A stretch of DNA of 10,294 nt from Thermopetrobacter sp. (GTDB lineage: Bacteria; Pseudomonadota; Alphaproteobacteria; Rhizobiales; Aestuariivirgaceae). The notes under the pieces are model-generated. The model had not been told where the DNA came from. It saw only the letters and a program-made list of their open reading frames with translations, and searched no databases. This document shows positions 1 to 4,775 of this stretch, piece by piece; position 1 is the first letter of the stretch; each line of letters opens with the position of its first letter. A program made the translations under genes and the position numbers. Where the stretch lies: contig DRPD01000279.1 in the NCBI GenBank assembly GCA_011374735.1, positions 1-10,294 of the forward strand. Reading direction: 5' to 3'.

Positions 1-82
1 GCATGGGCTTGCGCATTTCAGCCGGGCAGTTTTCTTCTAGCCAGGCGCGGGTTTCAATACGGAAAGTTTCTAAATCGCTCAA
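1..82 (-). CDS. Acyl-CoA dehydrogenase-like protein, N-terminal fragment (cut by window edge)
   Basis: Only 27 codons are inside the window. On the minus strand they read (start)SDLETFRIETRAWLEEN followed by a CP.EMRKPM segment. This matches the first helix of acyl-CoA dehydrogenases, where an F-R-x-E-x-R-x-W-L-x-x-N motif precedes a proline-rich turn. Such enzymes are FAD flavoproteins that oxidise acyl-CoA thioesters. The start is TTG at 82: an in-frame TAA lies immediately upstream (83-85) and a GGAG ribosome binding site sits at 90-93, 7 bases from the TTG. Codon use (TTA, CTA, ATT, GAA, ACT) is clearly more AT-rich than in the rest of the window, which hints at a different origin or a lowly biased gene. 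The catalytic glutamate and FAD-binding regions are outside the window, so the enzyme subfamily cannot be told. Confidence 0.7.
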   Translation of the reverse strand, partial: MSDLETFRIETRAWLEENCPAEMRKPM

Positions 83-89
83 TTAAATT

Positions 90-93
90 CTCC
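90..93 (-). promoter_or_regulatory. Ribosome binding site deciding a TTG start
   Basis: GGAG on the minus strand, 7 bases before the TTG at 82. No ATG or GTG in the same frame could serve instead, because a TAA codon directly precedes the TTG. Confidence 0.6.
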
Positions 94-110
94 ATTTGTA
101 CGCTAATTCT

Positions 111-237
111 GTCATTACCGGGCTTGTCCCGGTAATCCAGTCCGGCCTTTCGTCATGCGGCGGCATAAGGAAAGAACCGACGCGCCGCCGTATGAAGGCG
201 CCGCCCACTGGATTGCCGGAACAAGTCCGGCAATGAC
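111..237. repeat. Composite palindromic repeat, copy A (two facing hairpins)
   Basis: Two 30-bp palindromic units face each other across a 67-bp spacer. Unit 1 (111-140) folds as ATTACCGGG-CTTGT-CCCGGTAAT. Unit 2 (208-237), in the opposite orientation, folds as ATTGCCGGA-ACAAG-TCCGGCAAT. Both have perfect 9-bp stems and 5-base loops. The reverse complement of unit 2 matches unit 1 at 26 of 30 positions, and the four differences form two compensatory base-pair changes in the stem. The spacer holds a further inverted repeat (CGGCGGC 158-164 with GCCGCCG 184-190). A second copy of the whole structure lies at 2325-2473 in the same orientation. Palindromes of this type are widely dispersed in alphaproteobacterial genomes. 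No poly-T follows, so a terminator role is not shown. Confidence 0.8.
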
Positions 238-302
238 GCATGAGGGGCGGCAGTGACATATGATGAAGCGGCAATGATGCGCGGGGGTGGAATGACGTAT
301 GG
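229..302. repeat. Degenerate tandem repeats, about 20-bp period, upstream of the [2Fe-2S]/ASKHA gene
   Basis: Four imperfect units of the form GGCAATGACGCATG begin near 229, 249, 270 and 289, ending 10 bases before the start codon at 312. The first unit is the tail of palindromic unit 2 of the composite repeat. They may be decayed repeat ends, or phased binding sites since 20 bp is about two helical turns. The sequence does not settle which. Confidence 0.45.
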
Positions 303-311
303 TGCGGGCCC

Positions 312-2288
312 ATGACGGGAAAGACGGCGAAATACCCCTGCCGCGTGCTGTTCATGCCCTCCGGGCTGCGCGGGACGAGCGGGCCGGAGGAAACGCTGCT
401 GGGCGCCGCAAGGCGGCTGGGGGTCGATCTCGATTCGGCGTGCGGCGGGCGGGCCATCTGCGGGCGCTGCCAGATCGCCGTGCAGGAAGGCCGGGCGGAA
501 AAGGAGGGCATCACGTCGGCCGCCGGTCACCTGTCGCCACCCACCGAGGCGGAGAAGAAATACGCCGATCTGCGCGGCCTGCGGCAAGGCCGCCGGCTGG
601 CCTGTCAGGCGCGGGTCATGGGCGATGTCATCATCGACGTGCCGCCGGAGTCGCAACTGCACGAACAGCTGGTGCGCAAGGAGGCGGACAGCCGCGACAT
701 CGCCGTCGATCCGCTGATCCGCGCGCTGCCGCTGCGGCTGGACGATCCCGCCGAGCTGGCCGCTGCGCTGGCCGAGGAATGGGCCATCACCGAGGTGGAG
801 ATCGACGAAAGCGTCACGCCCCCGGCTGGTGAGGTGACGGCCATTCTCCACCAGCCGCACATCGACGCCACGCCACGGGTGATCGACGTCCGCCCCGGCT
901 TCGACGAGAAACTCCTGGGGCTGGCGGTGGATGTCGGCTCCACCACCATCGCCGCCCATCTGGTGGATCTGCACACCGGCGACGTGCTGGCCGCCGCCGG
1001 GCGCATGAACCCGCAAATCCGCTTCGGCGAAGACCTGATGAGCCGCGTCTCCTACGCCATGATGCATGAAAACGGCGCGCAAGAGATGACCCGCGCGGTG
1101 CGTGAAGCCATCAACGAGTTGGCGGCGGAGGTGAGCCGCGATCATGGCGGGCCGGGGCGCATTCTCGACGTGGTGCTGGTGGGCAACCCGGTGATGCACC
1201 ACCTGCTGCTGGGCTACGACCCGATCCCCTTGGGCCAGGCCCCCTTTACCCTGCATACCGATCAGGCGGTGGAGCAGCCGGCGCGCAACATCGATCTCGA
1301 TCTGGCCCCCGGGGCGCGCAGCTACGTGCTGCCGGTGATCGCCGGTCACGTGGGCGCGGACGCGGCGGCCGTGGTGCTGGCCGAGGCGCCACACGAACGC
1401 GACGCGGTCAGCCTGATCGTCGATGTCGGCACCAACGCCGAGATCGTGCTGGGCAACCGCGCGCGCCTGCTGGCCTGCTCCTCCCCCACCGGCCCGGCGC
1501 TGGAAGGCGCGCAGATCTCCTCCGGCCAGCGCGCAGCACCGGGGGCCATCGAGCGGGTGCGCATCGACCGCGCCACGCTGAAGCCGCGCTTCAAGGTGAT
1601 CGGCGTCGATGTCTGGTCCGACGCCGAGGGCTTCGCCGAGCAGGTGAAGAAGACCGGCATCACCGGCATCTGCGGCTCCGGCATCATCGAGGTGGTGGCG
1701 GAGATGTATCTGGCCGGCGTCATCGACGAGGACGGCCGCTTCAACACCGCTCTGGCCGACACGTCGCCATATGTGGAGGCGCGCGGGCGCTCCTTCGCCT
1801 ACATCCTGCGCCCGCAAACGGACGGCCAGAAGGAAGTCTCCATCACCCAGGAGGACGTGCGCGCCGTGCAACTGGCCAAGGCGGCGCTGTATGCCGGCGC
1901 GCGGCTGCTGATGGACGAGATGGGCATCGACGCGCCCGACCGCATCCGGCTGGCCGGGGCGTTCGGCAACCACATCGACCCGCTGTATGCCATGGTGCTG
2001 GGGCTGATCCCCGATTGCGATCTGAACCGTGTTTCATCGGCCGGCAACGCCGCCGGCACCGGGGCGCGCATGGCGCTGGTCAGCATGGAGGCGCGCCGCG
2101 AGATCGAGCGGCTGGCGCGCGAGATCGTCAAGATCGAGACGGCCACCGAGCCGCGCTTTCAGGAGCATTTCGTCGCCGCCATGGCGCTGCCGCACAAGAG
2201 CGCGCCGATGCCGCACCTCGCCGCCGCCATCGACCTGCCGCCGCGCAAGCCGCAGGCCCGGCGCACCCGCCGCACCCGGCGGCGCTGA
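312..2288 (+). CDS. [2Fe-2S] ferredoxin / ASKHA-domain protein, RACo/RamA-type corrinoid activator (DUF4445)
   Basis: A 658-residue protein with the fusion typical of reductive activators of corrinoid proteins, which use ATP to drive electron transfer to inactive Co(II)-corrinoid of methyltransferase systems. The N-terminal ferredoxin domain (about 10-110) has cluster ligands C44-x5-C50-x2-C53 in SACGGRAICGRC and C98 in RRLACQAR. A middle region follows. From about 195 the ASKHA ATPase part shows LAVDVGSTTIAAHLVD, IVDVGTNAEIVLGN, GICGSGIIEVVAEMYLAG and IRLAGAFGNHIDP. The last 25 residues are Pro/Arg-rich and look non-conserved. The ATG at 312 places the ferredoxin fold at the usual distance, but the ribosome binding site is weak (GGTG 301-304). 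No corrinoid protein or methyltransferase gene is nearby, so the partner is unknown. The gene is bracketed by two copies of a composite repeat. Family is confident; substrate is not. Confidence 0.9.
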   Translation: MTGKTAKYPCRVLFMPSGLRGTSGPEETLLGAARRLGVDLDSACGGRAICGRCQIAVQEGRAEKEGITSAAGHLSPPTEAEKKYADLRGLRQGRRLACQARVMGDVIIDVPPESQLHEQLVRKEADSRDIAVDPLIRALPLRLDDPAELAAALAEEWAITEVEIDESVTPPAGEVTAILHQPHIDATPRVIDVRPGFDEKLLGLAVDVGSTTIAAHLVDLHTGDVLAAAGRMNPQIRFGEDLMSRVSYAMMHENGAQEMTRAVREAINELAAEVSRDHGGPGRILDVVLVGNPVMHHLLLGYDPIPLGQAPFTLHTDQAVEQPARNIDLDLAPGARSYVLPVIAGHVGADAAAVVLAEAPHERDAVSLIVDVGTNAEIVLGNRARLLACSSPTGPALEGAQISSGQRAAPGAIERVRIDRATLKPRFKVIGVDVWSDAEGFAEQVKKTGITGICGSGIIEVVAEMYLAGVIDEDGRFNTALADTSPYVEARGRSFAYILRPQTDGQKEVSITQEDVRAVQLAKAALYAGARLLMDEMGIDAPDRIRLAGAFGNHIDPLYAMVLGLIPDCDLNRVSSAGNAAGTGARMALVSMEARREIERLAREIVKIETATEPRFQEHFVAAMALPHKSAPMPHLAAAIDLPPRKPQARRTRRTRRR

Positions 2289-2324
2289 ACCTGTTGTGCA
2301 TGCTTCCCGCCGCTCTCCTGCCGC

Positions 2325-2473
2325 GTCATTACCGGGCTTGTCCCGGTAATCCAGAGCGGCCTTGCTCATTTGCCGAAGGGACGAAAGAGCCGAAACAGCG
2401 CGAGTTTGCCGCCCTGCCCACTGGATTGCCGGAACCCCGGATCAGGTCCGGGGCAGGCAAGTCCGGCAATGAC
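2325..2473. repeat. Composite palindromic repeat, copy B, with a nested palindrome in its second hairpin
   Basis: Unit 1 (2325-2354) is identical over 30 bp to unit 1 of copy A. A 66-bp spacer follows, recognisably related to the 67-bp spacer of copy A. Unit 2 (2421-2473) keeps the outer stem ATTGCCGGA (2425-2433) with TCCGGCAAT (2462-2470), but its loop is enlarged by exactly 23 bp. The copy-A loop ACAAG has become A + 23 bp + CAAG. The added bases are palindromic: CCCCGGA (2435-2441), loop TCAGG, TCCGGGG (2447-2453). It looks like a second, different palindromic unit inserted into the loop. Confidence 0.8.
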
Positions 2474-2539
2474 GGGGAAGACATACTGGCGGCGAAGAGC
2501 AAAAGTTCCCGTCCGCGCCGGGTAACATCACGCCGCGCT

Positions 2540-2562
2540 CACGGGAAGTTTGCTTTCCCGTG
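2540..2562. promoter_or_regulatory. Hairpin or operator-like palindrome upstream of the SCO operon
   Basis: CACGGGAA (2540-2547) and TTCCCGTG (2555-2562) form a perfect 8-bp inverted repeat around a 7-base loop. No T tract follows, so it is a poor intrinsic terminator. It overlaps the possible -35 region of the downstream operon and could be an operator. Confidence 0.35.
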
Positions 2563-2583
2563 TCCGCGCAGCGGCGCTAGATT
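2555..2583 (+). promoter_or_regulatory. Possible sigma-70-like promoter of the SCO operon
   Basis: TTCCCG (2555-2560), 17-base spacer, TAGATT (2578-2583). The -35 is weak. The predicted transcript would start near 2590, leaving a leader of about 34 bases before the ATG at 2624. The left half overlaps the inverted repeat at 2540-2562. Confidence 0.25.
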
Positions 2584-2610
2584 CTCCCCCATTCGACGGA
2601 CACCCGAGGA

Positions 2611-2617
2611 AGGGAGG
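2611..2617 (+). promoter_or_regulatory. Ribosome binding site of the first SCO-operon gene
   Basis: AGGGAGG, 6 bases before the ATG at 2624. It decides for this start and against any further-upstream start in the same open frame. Confidence 0.7.
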
Positions 2618-2623
2618 AGCTTC

Positions 2624-3058
2624 ATGCGCACATTCGCCTCATTGGCATTGGGCGCGGCGCTGGCGCTGGCGGTATCGGCCGGCGGCACGCAGGCCGCGCA
2701 GGGCAAGCGGGTCAAGGTCACCGGCGAGCTGATCGACACCTGGTGTTATGTCACCGGCATCATGTATGCGCGCGGCACGGCGCATCACCAATGCGCGGTG
2801 TGGTGCGCGGTGGGCGGCATTCCCGTCTCCATCCGCGGCGACGACGGCAAGGTCTACATGATCCTCAAGGTGGAGGGCGACGCCACCTCCGTGGCCGCGC
2901 CGAAGCTGGTCACCATCCAGTCGCACACCGTCAGCGTCGATGGCGACCTGTATGTGCGCGACGGCGTCAACTACCTGATCGTCAATCAGGTGGCCGACGA
3001 CAAGGGCATCGTGAACCTCACCCACAAGGACTACGGCATCGTGCCGTTCGGAGAATGA
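2624..3058 (+). CDS. Exported cysteine protein of unknown function, first gene of the SCO operon
   Basis: A 144-residue protein. Residues 1-25 form a signal peptide (RT then an Ala/Leu-rich core, likely cleavage after TQAA). The mature part begins with KVTGELIDTWCYVTG and continues to AHHQCAVWCAVGGIPV, then a DDGKVYMIL strand and a C-terminal beta-rich region ending in YGIVPFGE. C41, H54, H55, C57 and C61 make a plausible metal or thiol site. The family resembles conserved hypothetical periplasmic proteins, and I do not know an assigned function. It shares a core (C, then C-x3-C, then a loop ending in DDGK) with the next gene, so the two look like diverged paralogues. Two bases separate its stop from the most likely start of the next gene. 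Co-transcription with a SCO protein suggests a role in copper delivery or periplasmic redox, which is inference. Confidence 0.8.
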   Translation: MRTFASLALGAALALAVSAGGTQAAQGKRVKVTGELIDTWCYVTGIMYARGTAHHQCAVWCAVGGIPVSIRGDDGKVYMILKVEGDATSVAAPKLVTIQSHTVSVDGDLYVRDGVNYLIVNQVADDKGIVNLTHKDYGIVPFGE

Positions 3059-3060
3059 CC

Positions 3061-3570
3061 ATGAAACGCATGATCCTGACGATGGGGCTGACGGCCCTGC
3101 TGGCCCCGGCCGCCCTGGCGGCGGAGGAATGGGGCATCGACGGCGAGAAGAAGGCGCGCTTCGAGGCGAAGGTGGTGGACATCCTGTGCGTCATCACCGG
3201 CGACTGCCCGAAGGACTGCGGGGCCGGCAAGCGCCAGCTGGGCCTGCTGAGGGATGACGGCAAGCTCTTTCCGGCGGCCAAGAACTTCGACCCCTTCGCC
3301 GGCACCACGGTGGAACTGCTGCCGTTTTGCAACAAGCGGGTGCTGGCCGACGGGCTGATCATCGACAGCCCCAAGGCGCGCCTGTTCGCCCTGCAATTCG
3401 TGAGGCCGCTGCCCGATGGCAAGTGGCGGCGCGCCGACCGCTTCGGCAAGGCGTGGGCCAAGGCGCACCCCGGCAAGCCGGCCGGGCAATGGTTCCGCCA
3501 TGACCCGCTGGTGAAGAAGATCATCGGCAGGGACGGCAAGCTGGGCATTCCGGGGCTGAAGGCGCAATGA
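3061..3570 (+). CDS. Exported cysteine protein of unknown function, second gene of the SCO operon
   Basis: A 169-residue protein. Residues 1-20 are a signal peptide (KRMILTMGLTALLAPAALA, cleavage before AEEW). The mature domain has AKVVDILCVITGDCPKDC, then GLLRDDGKLF and ELLPFC, giving C43, C49, C53 and C90. The C-terminus is basic and Trp/Arg-rich (about 120-169). The pattern D-x-x-C-x-x-T-G...C-x3-C...DDGK aligns with the preceding gene, where C57-x3-C61 takes the place of C49-x3-C53, although the upstream His pair is missing here. The ATG at 3061 is preferred because GGAG (3050-3053) lies 7 bases upstream. An ATG at 3055 overlapping the upstream stop is possible. The stop overlaps the SCO start (ATGA at 3567-3570), so translation is probably coupled. 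Function is unknown. Confidence 0.8.
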   Translation: MKRMILTMGLTALLAPAALAAEEWGIDGEKKARFEAKVVDILCVITGDCPKDCGAGKRQLGLLRDDGKLFPAAKNFDPFAGTTVELLPFCNKRVLADGLIIDSPKARLFALQFVRPLPDGKWRRADRFGKAWAKAHPGKPAGQWFRHDPLVKKIIGRDGKLGIPGLKAQ

Positions 3571-4148
3571 TCCGAACCTTGACGATCCTGCTCTTGTTGC
3601 TGGCCGCGCCGCTGGCCGCCACGGCGGGGCCGGCGCCGGCCGCGCCACCACTTCAGAAGCTGTTCGGCGGGCCGTTCACGCTCACCGATCACGACGGGCG
3701 CACGCGCACGGAGAAGGATTTTCGCGGCCGCTTCGTGCTGCTCACCTTCGGCTTCACCCATTGCCCGGATATCTGCCCGACGAATTTGAACGCCATGGCG
3801 GCGGCGCTTGACAGGCTGGGCGATGCGGGAAAGCGCGTCACGCCGCTGCTGATCTCCGTCGATCCGGCCCGCGACACCCCGGCGGTGTTGAAGGACTATC
3901 TCGCCAACTTCGGCCCGCGCTTCATCGGCCTGACCGGCACGCCGGCCCAGGTGCTGGCGGCGGCGAAGGCCTACCGGGTGCACATCCGGCTCTATGAGCG
4001 GCCGGGCCACCAAGGGCATCAGGTGGATCACGGCTCGCTGATCTACCTCATCGGCCCGGACGGCAAGTTCCGCACCCTCATCCCCCACAACACCCCGCCG
4101 GAGCGCATGGCGGCCATCATCGGCAAATACGTCACGCCACGGCGCTAA
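3567..4148 (+). CDS. SCO1/SenC/PrrC-family copper chaperone
   Basis: A 193-residue protein with an N-terminal hydrophobic segment (about 4-20, signal or anchor) and a thioredoxin-like domain. FTLTDHDGRTRTEKDFRGR leads to the hallmark FGFTHCPDICP. C66 and C70 (C-x3-C) plus H155 in VDHGSLIYLIGPDG form the Cu ligand set of the family. LLISVDPARDTP and the YERPGHQGHQVDH stretch are also typical. SCO proteins deliver copper to the CuA site of cytochrome c oxidase or act as periplasmic thiol-disulfide oxidoreductases. All key residues are present and the length is normal. It is the last gene of the operon and overlaps the upstream gene by ATGA. No cytochrome oxidase gene is in the window, so the client may instead be the two co-transcribed cysteine proteins or a distant oxidase. 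Confidence 0.93.
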   Translation: MIRTLTILLLLLAAPLAATAGPAPAAPPLQKLFGGPFTLTDHDGRTRTEKDFRGRFVLLTFGFTHCPDICPTNLNAMAAALDRLGDAGKRVTPLLISVDPARDTPAVLKDYLANFGPRFIGLTGTPAQVLAAAKAYRVHIRLYERPGHQGHQVDHGSLIYLIGPDGKFRTLIPHNTPPERMAAIIGKYVTPRR

Positions 4149-4172
4149 CCACCCGCACGAGGCCGTTGCAAT

Positions 4173-4219
4173 CCCGTTCCTTCCGGGCGTATTCAGGAAG
4201 GAACGAAGGAGGGAACGGG
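4173..4219 (+). promoter_or_regulatory. Possible bistable leader over the ribosome binding site of the cysteine hydrolase
   Basis: CCCGTTCCTTCC (4173-4184) can pair with either of two downstream segments. Stem 1 is CGTTCCTTCC (4175-4184) with GGAAGGAACG (4196-4205), a perfect 10 bp with an 11-base loop, leaving the Shine-Dalgarno AAGGAGGG (4206-4213) free. Stem 2 is 4173-4184 with GGAGGGAACGGG (4208-4219), 12 pairs in RNA including one G-U, which buries the Shine-Dalgarno. The two pairings are mutually exclusive. The downstream segments form an imperfect 12-bp tandem duplication. No ligand-binding domain is visible. Confidence 0.45.
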
Positions 4220-4220
4220 C

Positions 4221-4772
4221 ATGGACAGGCACACGGCCTTGCTGTTCGTCGACTGGCAGCGGGGGTTCATCGAACTGGCGCGAAGGATGGAACGCAACAA
4301 TCCGCACGCGGAGGACAATGCCGCGCGGCTGCTGGCGCACTGGCGGGCGCAGGGGTGGCCGGTCTTCCATGTGCGGCACAATTCGCTGGAGGCGGATTCC
4401 GTGTTGCGCGAGGGCCTGCCCGGCTTCGCCTTCCGTGATGTCGCGCAACCGGCGGCGGGAGAGCCGGTGTTCGTCAAGCGGGTGCACGCGGCCTTCATCG
4501 GCACCGATTTGGAAGGCGCGCTGCGCCGGGCGGGCGTCATCCGGCTGGTCATCAGCGGCGTGCGCACCGATCATTGCGTCAGCACCACCGCGCGCATGGC
4601 GTATGATCTCGGCTTTCAGGTGGTGGTGGCGGGCGACGCCTGCCATGCCTTCGCCTGCGAAACGCCGGACGGCCGGGTGATCGACGCACAGACGGTGCAT
4701 GACGTGAATCTGGCGTCACTGCACGGAGAATTCGCGCAGGTGGCGCCCACGGCGGCATTGCTGAATGGCTGA
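4221..4772 (+). CDS. Cysteine hydrolase, isochorismatase superfamily
   Basis: A 183-residue protein with the isochorismatase-like fold. The catalytic triad is visible: D11 in ALLFVDWQRGF, K86 in PVFVKRVHAAF and C119 in SGVRTDHCVSTTARMAYDLGF, followed by VVVAGDACHAF. Members include nicotinamidase, ureidoacrylate and carbamoyl hydrolases, and isochorismatase. The substrate cannot be told from sequence, and the nicotinamidase D-x-H-P-x-x-H metal motif is not evident. The AAGGAGGG site (4206-4213), 7 bases upstream, fixes the start. It lies 72 bases after the SCO stop and may be a separate unit or the operon tail. Two alternative hairpins in its leader could control translation. Its stop is 3 bases from the trmFO stop on the opposite strand. 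Confidence 0.9.
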   Translation: MDRHTALLFVDWQRGFIELARRMERNNPHAEDNAARLLAHWRAQGWPVFHVRHNSLEADSVLREGLPGFAFRDVAQPAAGEPVFVKRVHAAFIGTDLEGALRRAGVIRLVISGVRTDHCVSTTARMAYDLGFQVVVAGDACHAFACETPDGRVIDAQTVHDVNLASLHGEFAQVAPTAALLNG

Positions 4773-4775
4773 GAC

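Larger units (their letters stand above)
2289..2623. other. Intergenic region holding composite repeat B and a probable promoter
   Basis: This 335-base stretch has no convincing gene. Open frames through it carry the repeat translation RHYRACPGNP and no family motif. It contains composite repeat copy B (2325-2473), a hairpin at 2540-2562, a possible promoter (2555-2583) and a strong ribosome binding site (2611-2617) for the gene at 2624. Confidence 0.6.

Noticed and set aside
111..140. Hairpins of the palindromic repeats as intrinsic terminators
   Set aside because: No T tract follows any copy, and copies occur within a coding region and before genes as well as after them.
153..1973. Very long open frame on the minus strand opposite the [2Fe-2S]/ASKHA gene
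   Set aside because: His/Arg/Gln/Ala-rich translation without any family motif. It is the usual antisense shadow of a GC-rich gene.
111..2473. CRISPR-like array
   Set aside because: Only paired palindromes with unequal orientation and no regular repeat-spacer series; no cas gene in the window.
3018..4700. Long minus-strand open frame across the SCO operon and the hydrolase
   Set aside because: It spans several well-supported genes on the other strand and has no recognisable domain.
4221..4772. Nicotinamidase call
   Set aside because: The catalytic triad is present but the metal-binding D-x-H-P-x-x-H motif of nicotinamidases is not evident.
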